From positions 62,001 through 126,000 of the forward strand of contig JACJYP010000003.1 of the NCBI GenBank assembly GCA_020636045.1: a stretch of 64,000 nucleotides of DNA, read 5' to 3'. The notes beneath the pieces were generated by a model. That model searched no databases. It had not been told where the DNA came from and worked only from the letters and a program-made list of their open reading frames with translations. This DNA comes from Lewinellaceae bacterium (GTDB lineage Bacteria > Bacteroidota > Bacteroidia > Chitinophagales > Saprospiraceae). Position 1 is the stretch's first letter. Every line of letters begins with the position of its first letter. The translations under genes and the position numbers were made by a program. Below are positions 22,295 to 31,710 of this stretch, piece by piece.

Positions 22295-25150
22295 GTGCAA
22301 TCCATATTTGCAACGAACCGGCGATATCTGAACACTCTTTTGTTTACCCTCCTGTTATGCATGCTGGCAGGGAGTGTTTGCCTCAATGCACAAGTGGATA
22401 CAACCGGCAATCTCTGGCCTTTGATCGAACGTCGGCTTGATCAGCACCCTTCCGATACCGCTTTCGAATTTATCCTTGATATGGTCCGCGATAAATGCGA
22501 CCGGGATTACCAATGTCGCTACGACACCTATGATAAGGTGCGTAAAAAGCTGGAGCGCCGCTTCAATCTGCCCGCCGCCATTTACGTCTGCGACGAAATG
22601 ACGAACATTGCGAAAAAAGATAAAGACACAGCGGGCGAGGCGGTCGCGCACATGAACCTGTTCCGCTATTACGACGCCATTGGCAACCGTCGGATGTCGA
22701 CGATCCATATCGATGCAGCAGAAAAACTTTTTAAAAAAACGGGGAATCAGTCGGCCATTACCAATATCAGGATCATTAAACTGGAACAAAGCCTGAGTTA
22801 CCGCAAGACAGAAGAGGTCATTGTGGAACTGGAAGCCATCCTGAAGCAGATCGAAGCAAGCAGGGATACCCATACGATACTTTCGTTGCACATCCATTTA
22901 ATAGAACATACGCAAGGCATTGAAGATTGGAAGGCCATGGAGCGTCACGTAGCTGCGCTCGAGCGATTAGCCGTGCCTAACCCCGCCAATTCCTATGGGT
23001 TTGCGGTGGCTATCAACGCTGCAATCGGACGTGCTGACCTGGCGCTTGTGCACGACAGCATCGATCAGGCGGAGCGGTACTATCAGGAAGGTTTGCGCCA
23101 CTGCGAGGCAGAGCCGAGCCGCTGGCTGGAAATTTATATCCTGCATAAGCTGGCAAAGCTGGAATGGGAACGACGGGCCGACGCCAAACGGGCCAAATCC
23201 TACCTGGACAAAGCGCAGGCAAAAGCGGAAGCCCTGGAGGTCAACGAATTGCTGGTCAAGGTCTATGCCATCAAAGCAGAGATCGCCGAGGCGGAAGGCC
23301 GCTATGCCGACGCCCTGGCATTTATAAAAAAAAGACGATTCTACGATGAGGCGTACAAAAGCCAAAGCGCCGGATTCGATGCACAGCGCCACCGCCTGCA
23401 ACTGGAAAAAGAACAACTGGCGGTCGAAAAGGAAAACAAGGACCTGGAACTGCGGCTGAGAAAAGTACAGCTGCGCACTTCGGTCATCATCATCGTGCTG
23501 GCGCTGTTGATGGTCGCCGCGCTCGGCTGGGCCTACGCCGCCCAGCGGAAGCGTAAAAGAGAACTGGCCGAGCAAAATGAACTGATCAGGCAACAGGCGG
23601 AGCGGCTGGCCGAACTCGACACCGCCAAATCGCGCTTTTTCGCCAATGTAAGCCATGAATTGCGCACTCCGCTCTCGCTGCTGCTGGGCCCCATCGGCTC
23701 CCTGCGCAAGGAGAAACTGTTGAGCGGTAAACAGGCAAGGCTGCTGGAGATCGCCAGCCAAAGCGGCAAGCAACTGGAACACCTCATCACCGAGATTCTC
23801 GACCTGAGCAAACTTGAAATGGGCAAAATGGATCTCGATGAAAAGCCGACGGCTTTGTTGCCCTTTTTCCGGAGGTATTTTGCGCAGTTCGAGTCGCTGG
23901 CCCAGCGCCGGCGGATCGACTTCTCTTACGACATCGCGGCGGAAGAAGGGCTCGTGATCGCGCTCGACCAGGAAAAATGCCGCCAGATGTTGTTTAACCT
24001 GCTTTCCAACGCATTCAAATTTACCCCGGCGGGCGGGAGCGTGAATGCCCGGGTATCAGCCGCCGAAGGCATGCTGCGCCTGCAGGTCGCCGATTCGGGG
24101 CCAGGCATCCACCCCGACGATCTGCCCCACCTGTTCGACCGCTATTTTCAGACCACCCGGCCCGACAAACCGGCCGAAGGCGGTACGGGTATCGGGCTGG
24201 CGCTATGCTACGAATACGCGCATCTGTTCGGCGGGAAAATAGAGGCAGAAAGTGTTGTGGGCCGGGGAGCGACATTTATCATAAGTTTCCCTTTTGAAAA
24301 AACGAACGGACCGGCGGTCATGCCGACCGATCTGAAGGGCTCGTTTTCGGAAACGGTATCGGAGGTTCCCGGCGCTGCAGCCGGGCCGGCCGGCCAGTCG
24401 AAACCCCGGCTGCTCGTGGTGGAAGACAACCCCGATCTGCAGGATTATATCAGCCTCATTTTATCCGAAAAATACAGTGTTGCCAGCGCCGAAAACGGCC
24501 GGGCGGCCCTGAAACTAATAGAGGCGGGCCAGCGGCCGGCGCTCATTCTCAGCGACCTGATGATGCCCGTCATGGATGGCTACCAGTTGCTCGAACGGCT
24601 CAAGGGCGACGACGCCACACGGCACATTCCCGTCGTCATGCTCACCGCCCGCGCCGACGCCCGCGACAAAATGAAGGCCCTGCGCATCGGTGTGGACGAC
24701 TATCTGATCAAGCCGTTCGACGAGGACGAATTGCTGGTACGCATAGAGAACCTGCTGAAAAACGTGGAGGCCCGGCAAGGCGCTCCTTCAGAAACGATGC
24801 AGGAGCCGGGGCCGGCTGTTTCGGAAGAAGATCAGGTGTGGCTCGAAAACTTCGAAGGCTATGTACAGCAAAACCTGTCGGACAATACCCTCTCCGTGAC
24901 GGCGCTGGCATACGAATTTGCCATGAGCGAATCTTCCCTGCTGCGCCAGTTGAAGCGCCTGACCGGTCTTTCTCCCGTTCGTTATCTCCAGGAAATACGC
25001 CTCAGCGAGGCACGCAGGCTGCTGGAAAACCGGGCCTGCGATTCCGTCGCACGTGTGGCCACTGCCGTCGGCTACGGCGAGGTGCGTGCATTTGCCAGGG
25101 TGTTCAGGCAGCGGTTCGGGAAGTTGCCGTCGGAGTATCTGGAAGGGTGA
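22295..25150 (+). CDS. Hybrid two-component sensor with TPR input and AraC output
   Basis: A 951-residue one-protein two-component system. It has a signal peptide (1-32), a periplasmic helical TPR-like sensor (about 60-365), a coiled segment and one transmembrane helix (395-415). These are followed by HisKA with SHELRTPLSLLLGP (His about 454), a HATPase with N box NAFKFTP and G box GGTGIGLAL (about 568-635), and a receiver (704-820) with acidic pocket VVEDN, phospho-Asp in LSDLMMPVMDG and Lys in IKPFDED. A C-terminal AraC HTH (about 856-948) follows. Most Bacteroidota hybrid sensors of this kind use a large beta-propeller input; this one uses TPRs. Target genes and signal are unknown. Confidence 0.93.
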   Translation: MQSIFATNRRYLNTLLFTLLLCMLAGSVCLNAQVDTTGNLWPLIERRLDQHPSDTAFEFILDMVRDKCDRDYQCRYDTYDKVRKKLERRFNLPAAIYVCDEMTNIAKKDKDTAGEAVAHMNLFRYYDAIGNRRMSTIHIDAAEKLFKKTGNQSAITNIRIIKLEQSLSYRKTEEVIVELEAILKQIEASRDTHTILSLHIHLIEHTQGIEDWKAMERHVAALERLAVPNPANSYGFAVAINAAIGRADLALVHDSIDQAERYYQEGLRHCEAEPSRWLEIYILHKLAKLEWERRADAKRAKSYLDKAQAKAEALEVNELLVKVYAIKAEIAEAEGRYADALAFIKKRRFYDEAYKSQSAGFDAQRHRLQLEKEQLAVEKENKDLELRLRKVQLRTSVIIIVLALLMVAALGWAYAAQRKRKRELAEQNELIRQQAERLAELDTAKSRFFANVSHELRTPLSLLLGPIGSLRKEKLLSGKQARLLEIASQSGKQLEHLITEILDLSKLEMGKMDLDEKPTALLPFFRRYFAQFESLAQRRRIDFSYDIAAEEGLVIALDQEKCRQMLFNLLSNAFKFTPAGGSVNARVSAAEGMLRLQVADSGPGIHPDDLPHLFDRYFQTTRPDKPAEGGTGIGLALCYEYAHLFGGKIEAESVVGRGATFIISFPFEKTNGPAVMPTDLKGSFSETVSEVPGAAAGPAGQSKPRLLVVEDNPDLQDYISLILSEKYSVASAENGRAALKLIEAGQRPALILSDLMMPVMDGYQLLERLKGDDATRHIPVVMLTARADARDKMKALRIGVDDYLIKPFDEDELLVRIENLLKNVEARQGAPSETMQEPGPAVSEEDQVWLENFEGYVQQNLSDNTLSVTALAYEFAMSESSLLRQLKRLTGLSPVRYLQEIRLSEARRLLENRACDSVARVATAVGYGEVRAFARVFRQRFGKLPSEYLEG

Positions 25151-25152
25151 TC

Positions 25153-25347
25153 CTATCCCCGATCATGACCCATACTCCATGCTTCTATTTCCTCCCTGGA
25201 AAGGTTCAAGTCGCCAATAGCACGTTGCAAGCGGTGATAGCGAAAATCGATCAGCAGACGCCGCAAATCCTCCAGCTCCTCTTCAGAAAGCCCGGAAGCA
25301 AAGAGTTTGAGAATTTCTAATTGTGCGTCGTTTAGAGCGGCTGCCAT
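25153..25347 (-). CDS. Small antitoxin-like protein, orphan
   Basis: A 64-residue acidic, helical protein: LNDAQLEILKLFASGLSEEEL, then LRRLLIDFRYHRLQRAI. The pattern AQLEILKLF...LSEEEL.DLRR.L.....R resembles small proteins often found beside PIN-domain toxins in Bacteroidota and cyanobacteria, where they act as antitoxins (family inference). No toxin gene follows: the stop lies two bases from the end of the convergent kinase. A full consensus promoter sits directly in front, which argues that the gene is real and expressed. Confidence 0.7.
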   Translation of the reverse strand: MAAALNDAQLEILKLFASGLSEEELEDLRRLLIDFRYHRLQRAIGDLNLSREEIEAWSMGHDRG

Positions 25348-25365
25348 TCTTTGATTGATTTACAA

Positions 25366-25396
25366 CAAAGATACGCAAATGTCATACAGTACACAA
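25366..25396 (-). promoter_or_regulatory. Consensus promoter of the 64-aa gene
   Basis: On the minus strand: TTG (25394-25396), a 20-base spacer, then TATCTTTG (25366-25373), 18 bases before the ATG. It is one of the best matches to the Bacteroidota consensus in this window. Confidence 0.7.
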
Positions 25397-25656
25397 TAAG
25401 CGCTTATGGCTTGAAAATGTCTTTGCTGCGGATCATCCCCGATCCGCACAACCCATACTTTCCATTCCGGAAAAAGCCCAAAAACTGTAGTTGCCTGCCC
25501 GCTTTAGCCGCCCGTATGTTTGGGCATCGAAATCATTCCAGCCCTGTACGTTGCCTACACATTGAATCGATGGAATATTCTTTAAACCCTTGTTTTTGTT
25601 CTTTTTAAAAGGACAATTACATGCAATCACTACTTCATCAAAAAATCAGATTACCC
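25397..25656. other. Intergenic region before YVTN gene 1
   Basis: It contains a hairpin-forming TGCGGATC/GATCCGCA pair around ATCCCC at about 25427-25448. Otherwise AT-rich, with a CTTTTTAAAAGG stretch near the gene start. No gene is supported here. Confidence 0.45.
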
Positions 25657-27348
25657 ATGAAAAAAAGATCCTCAATATCCACATTGATTCCGCTTCTTTT
25701 TGGACTGTTGTCCGCTGCTGCTCCGGCATCGGCGCAAAGGGCTTATATCCCAAACTATAACTCCAACACCGTCAGCGTGATCAACACCGCCACCAACTCC
25801 GTCGTGGCTACCATCCCGGTTGGCACAAAGCCTGTCGGTGTGGCCGTCAGCCCCGACGGCACCAGGGTATACACCGGAAATACGGGATCCAGTAGCGTCA
25901 GTGTGATCAATACTGCTACCAATTCCATCGTGGCCACGATCCCGGTCGGGAATACGCCCCAGGGCGTTGCGATCAGCCCCGACAGCAAAAAGTTGTATGC
26001 GGCAAATCACTTTTCCAATAGTATTTACGTCATCAGCACGGCCACCAATACCGTGATCAATTCAATTGCCATCAACAACCCTACGGGGATTATAGTCAGT
26101 CCCGATGGCCACTGGGTGTATGTAACAATCGACAATACTGCCAAACTGAGCGTCATCGATGCTACTGCGGACACCCTGGCATATTCCGTTACGGTAGGAG
26201 GATTTCCCCTTGACGTTGCCGTAACTCCTGACGGTGCAAAGGTTTATGTAGCCAACCTCGGTTCCAATTCAGTGAGCGTCGTCGATGTTGCAACAAAGAG
26301 CATCAAGGCCACGATCCCGGTCGGCGTCAACCCCAGTGCGATAGCGGTGAGCCCGACCGGCGATAAGGTGTATGCGTCGAATTTTTCTTCCAATACCGTC
26401 AGTGTCATCGATGCTGTTGCCGATACAGTGATCAAGACGATTCCCGTCGGAATGGTCCCGCGTGGCGTGGGCGTCATCCCCGACGGCTCCAGGTTATATG
26501 TGGCGAATCGCACCAACAACAACGTCAGCGCCATCAACACCGCCGATTACAGCCTGATCACCAACATCGCGGTCGGCAATCGCCCGGATCATCAGGGTGT
26601 GTTCATTTCAACGTACCCGGTGGCCTTTCCCGGCCCGGAGGTTTTTTGCATCGACGCCGGTGTGCAGACGGGTCTAAGCGGCGGCGTGCCCGCCGGCGGC
26701 GTGTACGGCGGTCCCGGGGTGACCGACGACGGCAACGGCCTGACGTATTCCTTCGACCCCGAAGCTGCAGGATTGGGAACGCACCTCATCTCCTATACCC
26801 AATCGGGTCTCACCGCCCGGTCGGGCGTTACGGTATCGGCCTTGCCCGCAGTGGCGCTCACGCTGCCCGATACCCTGTACATGACGCAAGCCAGTCCGCA
26901 AACCGGCATTGAAGGCGGCAGCCCGCCCGGCGGTGTGTATTCCGATCTGTTTGGAGCGGTCTTCGACGACGACAACGGCCTGTCTTTCAGTTTCAACAGT
27001 ACGGTAGCGATCGGCGATACCAACTACATTACCTATACCTACACCGATGAGAACGGTTGTGCCAATTCAATATCGAAAAAAATTGTGGTAGCCGCTCCTG
27101 TCTCCGGGGTATCCGGCTTGTATGACCTGCAGGGAATTGTTTCTCCCAATCCGACCTCAGGCATAGTAGAATTGCGCGGCGCCAGCCCGCAACGCATCCG
27201 CGTGATCGATCCATTCGGCCGCCAGGTGCTGGCGCAGGAAAACCCGGCATCAAGCATCGACCTGTCGCAGCTGCCCCCGGGCGTATATACCCTGCTGGCG
27301 TATCTCGACGATGGTAAATGGGGCAGCGGGAAAGTGGTGAAACGGTAG
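25657..27348 (+). CDS. YVTN beta-propeller surface protein with T9SS sorting domain (paralogue 1)
   Basis: A 563-residue secreted protein with a signal peptide (residues 1-27, PASAQ). There are seven or so YVTN/YncE-type blades of about 42 residues, repeating the pattern VSVINTATNSVVATIPVG, then SPDGTRVY. These are followed by two copies of a Gly-rich module (GGVYGGPGVTDDGNGLTYSF and GGVYSDLFGAVFDDDNGLSF) and a C-terminal Por-type sorting domain (SPNPTSGIVELRG...PPGVYTLLAYLDDGKWGSGKVVKR, shown here in pieces). The last part directs export through the type IX system and surface attachment. The start at 25657 gives a Lys-rich signal peptide. It is paralogous to the gene at 29986. Ligand unknown; propellers of this type usually bind proteins or glycans. 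Confidence 0.9.
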   Translation: MKKRSSISTLIPLLFGLLSAAAPASAQRAYIPNYNSNTVSVINTATNSVVATIPVGTKPVGVAVSPDGTRVYTGNTGSSSVSVINTATNSIVATIPVGNTPQGVAISPDSKKLYAANHFSNSIYVISTATNTVINSIAINNPTGIIVSPDGHWVYVTIDNTAKLSVIDATADTLAYSVTVGGFPLDVAVTPDGAKVYVANLGSNSVSVVDVATKSIKATIPVGVNPSAIAVSPTGDKVYASNFSSNTVSVIDAVADTVIKTIPVGMVPRGVGVIPDGSRLYVANRTNNNVSAINTADYSLITNIAVGNRPDHQGVFISTYPVAFPGPEVFCIDAGVQTGLSGGVPAGGVYGGPGVTDDGNGLTYSFDPEAAGLGTHLISYTQSGLTARSGVTVSALPAVALTLPDTLYMTQASPQTGIEGGSPPGGVYSDLFGAVFDDDNGLSFSFNSTVAIGDTNYITYTYTDENGCANSISKKIVVAAPVSGVSGLYDLQGIVSPNPTSGIVELRGASPQRIRVIDPFGRQVLAQENPASSIDLSQLPPGVYTLLAYLDDGKWGSGKVVKR

Positions 27349-27369
27349 CAGCGGTACCTTTTTTTTGAG

Positions 27370-27405
27370 CGTCGGCGTGGTTCACTTCCATGCCGACGTT
27401 TTTTT
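27370..27405 (+). terminator. Intrinsic terminator after YVTN gene 1
   Basis: The stem is CGTCGGCGTGG (27370-27380) with CCATGCCGACG (27388-27398), one G-U pair allowed, followed by seven T. Confidence 0.8.
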
Positions 27406-27851
27406 ATGGCTATCCGTTTTTGACAAAGGTCCGGGTGTGCTGCCACCGGGATACATCATCTTCAGGGCTGGATGCTGCCGTTTTTGATTCATAACACCCT
27501 TCTTGCGTGTAATTTGACGGATTCAGCTACCGATTTGACGGATTCAGCTCCGCCAGGTTCCCCACCTTTGCCTCAACGGTTTTCACAATTGCGCAGCGCT
27601 CGCCGGCAGAAAGCCCTAATCCCCGCAAATCATCATGAAGCAAGTCTGAACATCTTGCCTTTTTCAAAAACAGCAGTCGTTTTCCCGCTCCATTCTCAAT
27701 TTCCGATGCCTTCGCGACGGCCTGCGGCCGCGTGAAAGAGATCACCTCCATGCAGTGGCTGCGGCCATGGCCGCAGTATGCTGTGCTACCCTGAGGAGCA
27801 AGCCGAAAATCCTGAAAAGAGTAGGCAAAAACTTAAAACTGGATAAGAACA
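27406..27851. other. Intergenic region with a 21-bp direct repeat and an 18-bp palindrome
   Basis: Two copies of ATTTGACGGATTCAGCT begin at 27512 and 27533 (21-bp period), and CTGCGGCCATGGCCGCAG at 27759-27776 is a perfect palindrome. A 74-codon minus-strand frame (27527-27751) crosses the direct repeat and has no protein-like features that I trust. The promoter of the peptidase gene must lie here, but no consensus box is clear. Confidence 0.55.
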
Positions 27852-29744
27852 ATGAAAACGATTTATCAATGTCTCACCCTGTTAGTACTGTTCACCATCA
27901 CCGTCGCAAGCACGGGCAACGCTCAAAATCTGATCAAAAACGGCGGTTTTGACGGCAACCCTTCCTATACGGACTGGAAAATAGAGGTAGTGGAAGGGCC
28001 CACGGCCAGCCGGACCTCCGGCGGCAACCCCGGCGGATATGTATGGCTCAATCACGCCGGAAGGAGCAACGACCCCGCCGTGGCGCAAACGCTGAACGGC
28101 CTGACCCCCGGTACGGAGTATACCGTGGAAGGCGACTACCGGGCCGGCGATCATTTCCCCATGCACAACCGGGGCAAGTCGATCAAGGACATTCTCGCGT
28201 TGGACATCGACGGCAAACAGCTGGCTACGTTCCGGTTGCCCGAACCCTGGAATAAATGGACCCGGTTCAGCGCCACTTTTACGGCGACCGGTACCAGCCA
28301 TACCATCCGTTTGCGCGGAGAGATCAACGGCGCGGATGCCGATGTGGCGCTGGATAATGTCGAAGTGAAATCGAAAGCGGATGCCGCGGCCGAAAACCGC
28401 CGGTTTGTCGTGGAGATGATGGGAAAAAGAGGGGTGCTGACTTTTTCGGATGACCTCGACAAAAAACCGACCGGCGTAAAGATCACCTTGTACGGTACCG
28501 CCAGGCAGGTACAGCAGGAATACGAACTTGGTAACGGTTACTGGAGAAATGATATATTGAGGGTTTCCGGTACCCTGAACGTTTTTGGCAATGCCAAACA
28601 AGTGTCGTTGAAACTGAAGGTCGAAGGAGACAAACTGGTGGGCAACATGACGGAAAACAACGTATTCCTCCCCTTTTTTCCGGTGATCGGCGCCCGTTAT
28701 TCCCAGGGTTTGGATCGCCTTCCCCCGCAAAACAATCCGGCGAAAAAATACGACCTGGTCGTGCTGAATTTGTTACAGGCATGGTCGGGCCCCTGGTGGA
28801 CGACAATTCCGGTGAAGGAAATAGGAGCACAATACAAAATGGTCAATGTGACCTATGATCCGAAGGAAAATTTGTTCCGTTTGTACGAATTTCCAGATGA
28901 CTTGTCCACCAATGCTTCGATCGATCAGTATCTGAAAACCACATTGTCGGTCAAGCCGTACATACGCGGGGACGTCGGTCTCGGCTCCGATGATGAAAAT
29001 GTATTTGCAGAGGCGTTGTTGCAGATGGTGTTCGAAGTGCTGGTACGTTACCCCTGCAACAAATTTGCCCTGAAATACACCGGACACGGGGCGTCGTACG
29101 AAAGTTTCGAGCGGGTCAGGTACAGCGCACAGGCGGGCTTTTATCCTGCGATCGCCGATTTGCTGGGCAAACGCATCGAATACCTCGACTGGTCCACCAA
29201 CTGCAATGCGGCCTCTTTGTACAACCTGAAACAACAGGCTCCGTACGCCAACTATATCCTTGCCAATGATCTCAGATGGGGCGGATGCTTTTTTGATGGT
29301 AAAAAATCGGGCGATCTGCCTGTTAAAACCTATGGTCAGTATATGACCAAATCGGGCGATACAAAGACTAATCTGAGCAACTATGTCGGGGCGATCAATA
29401 CCTGGCTGAACAATTCCGGAAATCAGGAATGCTATGCCAAAGGCGGATCGCAATATGAAAGGCCACAACAGGTAACCCTCTTCGATTGCAGGGCTGTTGA
29501 GCGCCTGGTCAATGACCCCGGCCTGAACCTGGCAGAATTGTTCAAAACAGGCGGGCAAAGCAAAGTGCTTGCGGCGGCCTATTACTCCGACGGTTCCCAG
29601 TACGGCGATCTGCGGACCTACATCTCTACCATCGACAAGTCGAAAGTATCGCTGTTCGACCAGACGATCCTGAAGCAAGCCAACAACCGCGCATCCTTTA
29701 CCTGGCAGATTCCTGCGCAGGGGATCAATTTCGACAAGAAATAA
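27852..29744 (+). CDS. Clostripain-like (C11-type) secreted protein with N-terminal jelly-roll
   Basis: A 630-residue protein with a signal peptide (1-24, TGNAQ). Residues 25-175 form a carbohydrate-binding-type jelly roll (NLIKNGGFDGNPSYTDWKIE ... DVALDNVEVKSKAD), as in CBM4/9 or DUF642 domains. Residues 180-280 are a beta-rich insert. From about 285 there is a clan CD caspase-fold peptidase region: YDLVVLNLLQAWSG, a His in KYTGHGAS (about 411) and a Cys in WSTNCNAASLYNLK (about 450), which match the His-Cys dyad order of clostripain. No T9SS C-terminal domain is seen. It lies between two paralogous propeller genes, so a shared surface role is possible but unproven. Confidence 0.72.
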   Translation: MKTIYQCLTLLVLFTITVASTGNAQNLIKNGGFDGNPSYTDWKIEVVEGPTASRTSGGNPGGYVWLNHAGRSNDPAVAQTLNGLTPGTEYTVEGDYRAGDHFPMHNRGKSIKDILALDIDGKQLATFRLPEPWNKWTRFSATFTATGTSHTIRLRGEINGADADVALDNVEVKSKADAAAENRRFVVEMMGKRGVLTFSDDLDKKPTGVKITLYGTARQVQQEYELGNGYWRNDILRVSGTLNVFGNAKQVSLKLKVEGDKLVGNMTENNVFLPFFPVIGARYSQGLDRLPPQNNPAKKYDLVVLNLLQAWSGPWWTTIPVKEIGAQYKMVNVTYDPKENLFRLYEFPDDLSTNASIDQYLKTTLSVKPYIRGDVGLGSDDENVFAEALLQMVFEVLVRYPCNKFALKYTGHGASYESFERVRYSAQAGFYPAIADLLGKRIEYLDWSTNCNAASLYNLKQQAPYANYILANDLRWGGCFFDGKKSGDLPVKTYGQYMTKSGDTKTNLSNYVGAINTWLNNSGNQECYAKGGSQYERPQQVTLFDCRAVERLVNDPGLNLAELFKTGGQSKVLAAAYYSDGSQYGDLRTYISTIDKSKVSLFDQTILKQANNRASFTWQIPAQGINFDKK

Positions 29745-29888
29745 AATTATGTGCCGGGCATTGCCAGTCTAATAATTACAAATATGACAGCGGCGACGAT
29801 GCCCGCCCGCGCGATGTGACCGTCGTGCGAAAGAAATGATCCGATCGGCGCTTCTGCCGGCCCGATGCCATGCGCAAAGGGCCGGCAG

Positions 29889-29914
29889 AGGTCACCCGAT
29901 GACCTGATTTTTTT
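29889..29914 (+). terminator. Intrinsic terminator after peptidase gene
   Basis: The stem is AGGTCA (29889-29894) with TGACCT (29900-29905), then GATTTTTTT. A second, larger hairpin (TCTGCCGGCCC with GGGCCGGCAGA, 29853-29889) lies just before it. Confidence 0.7.
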
Positions 29915-29985
29915 CCAAACCTGCTCAGGCAAAAGACCGGATGCAAGAATACGCCCGCCGGTAACCTGGGCTTAAAACAATTGTA

Positions 29986-31683
29986 ATGAATAAGCACTAC
30001 CTGTTTTCCTTCATTCTTTTCTTCTGCCTGGCAGGCGGATCGCTCATGGCCCAGACGGCCTACGTAGCAAACTTCGGCAGCAACACGGTCAGCGTGATCA
30101 ATACCGCTACCAACACCGTTACCGCCACCATCAACGTCGGGACCAACCCCTATGGAGTTTCCGTCAGCCCCGACGGCACGAAGGTCTACGTGACAAACAA
30201 CGGCGACAACACCGTGAGCGTCATCAGCACGGCCACCAACGCGGTCACGGCGACCATAACGGTCGGCGACGCGCCCCGAGGCATCATCGTCAGCGACGAC
30301 AGCAGAAGGGTGTACGTGGCCAATTACGGCTCTGACAACGTCAGCGTCATCAATGCCCTCAATAATATGGTAATGGCTACCGTTGCCGTCGGCGACGGCC
30401 CCATCGGCGTGGATGTCAGCCCAGATGGGAAAGTATATGTGGCCAATAACAACGCCGGCACCATCAGTATCATCAATACTTCCGATAATATGGTATCGCA
30501 ATACCAGCCGTTTTTCTCATCTACTGATAGCGTATATACAGTCTATTTCCGGCCTGGCCAGCCTAGTGCGGTTCTCTTCGTCGATAACTTGAGTGCACTA
30601 CCGGGCACCTTTATATATAACGCGTCTATTGAGTATGATAATGGTGGTGCTACATCTTACGCAGTCGGCAGCCAACCTGTTGCATTGATCCTGGACAAGA
30701 GCGGTGACATATATGTAACAGTCAATTCTGATGACAAAGTGTTCTATGGGAACTTTTTTAATAACGATGACATCACCGTCGGTGACAGCCCGTACGGAAT
30801 AGCGATGAGTCCCGACAGCGTGCATGTGTATGTGGCGAACCGGGGCTCTGACAACGTCAGTGTCATCAGCACGGCTACCCATATGGTGACCGCTACCATT
30901 CCCGTCGGGGACGATCCCGCTTCGCTGGGCAATTTTGTATCGACCTTTCCGGTCGCATTTGACGGGTTTCATGCCTTTTGCAGCGACAATGCCGTAAAAA
31001 CGGGTCTTGGCGGCGGCGTGCCGGCAGGCGGGGTGTACAGCGGCGCCGGCGTGACCGACGACGGCAACGGCATGACCTATACTTTCGACCCGGTTGCGGC
31101 CGGTGCGGGCGTGCATGTCATTTCCTACACCGCCCCCTCGGGCATCATCGCCCGGTCGAGCATCGCCGTATCCGAAATACCCGCGGTAACCCTTACCCTG
31201 CCCGATACGTTCTACATGACTTCGGCCATGCCGCTGACCGGTATCGGCGGGGGCAGCCCGGCGGGCGGTGTTTATTCCGATGTATTTAACGAGATCAATG
31301 ACGACGGCAACGGCATGACCTTCAGTTTTAACAACTCTGTATTCGTAGGGGATACCAATCGCATCACCTATACCTATACCGATGCTTTCGGCTGTAGCAA
31401 TTCGGCCTCGAAAAAGATCTTCGTGGCACTGCCGCCTTCGGCCGTGTCCGATCTTTCCGACCTGCAGATAACGGTATTCCCCAACCCGACTACCGGCCTG
31501 GTGGAGCTGCGCGGCGCCAGTCCGCAAAGCATTCGCGTGATCGACCGGCTCGGACGTCAGGTGATGGCGCAGGAAAATCCGGCATCCGGCATCGACCTGT
31601 CACAGCTACCCCCGGGCTTGTACACCCTGCTGGTGTACCTCGGCGAGGGCAAATGGGGCAGCGGGAAAGTGGTGAAACGGTAG
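29986..31683 (+). CDS. YVTN beta-propeller surface protein with T9SS sorting domain (paralogue 2)
   Basis: A 565-residue secreted protein with a signal peptide (1-23, SLMAQ), blades of the VSVINTATNTVTATINVG / SPDGTKVY type, two Gly-rich modules (GGVYSGAGVTDDGNGMTYTF first) and a C-terminal sorting domain nearly identical to that of the gene at 25657, including GASPQ, SQLPPG and KWGSGKVVKR. Residues about 165-265 (DNA 30484-30775) depart from the blade pattern and from the local base composition: the segment is AT-richer and uses codons such as ATA and TCT that are rare in the flanks. This looks like a replaced or inserted piece in the middle of the propeller. Ligand unknown. Confidence 0.88.
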   Translation: MNKHYLFSFILFFCLAGGSLMAQTAYVANFGSNTVSVINTATNTVTATINVGTNPYGVSVSPDGTKVYVTNNGDNTVSVISTATNAVTATITVGDAPRGIIVSDDSRRVYVANYGSDNVSVINALNNMVMATVAVGDGPIGVDVSPDGKVYVANNNAGTISIINTSDNMVSQYQPFFSSTDSVYTVYFRPGQPSAVLFVDNLSALPGTFIYNASIEYDNGGATSYAVGSQPVALILDKSGDIYVTVNSDDKVFYGNFFNNDDITVGDSPYGIAMSPDSVHVYVANRGSDNVSVISTATHMVTATIPVGDDPASLGNFVSTFPVAFDGFHAFCSDNAVKTGLGGGVPAGGVYSGAGVTDDGNGMTYTFDPVAAGAGVHVISYTAPSGIIARSSIAVSEIPAVTLTLPDTFYMTSAMPLTGIGGGSPAGGVYSDVFNEINDDGNGMTFSFNNSVFVGDTNRITYTYTDAFGCSNSASKKIFVALPPSAVSDLSDLQITVFPNPTTGLVELRGASPQSIRVIDRLGRQVMAQENPASGIDLSQLPPGLYTLLVYLGEGKWGSGKVVKR

Positions 31684-31710
31684 CAGAGCAGCTCTTGTGA
31701 TAAAAACAAA

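Noticed and set aside
25427..25448. TGCGGATC/GATCCGCA hairpin as a small-RNA or riboswitch
   Set aside because: An isolated 8-bp hairpin without T run, promoter box or further conserved structure.
27527..27751. 74-codon minus-strand frame between YVTN gene 1 and the peptidase gene
   Set aside because: Its C-terminal part is made by the 21-bp direct repeat and no start signal or homology is recognised.
27759..27776. Perfect palindrome CTGCGGCCATGGCCGCAG as a terminator
   Set aside because: No T run follows on either strand; kept only as a note in the intergenic entry.
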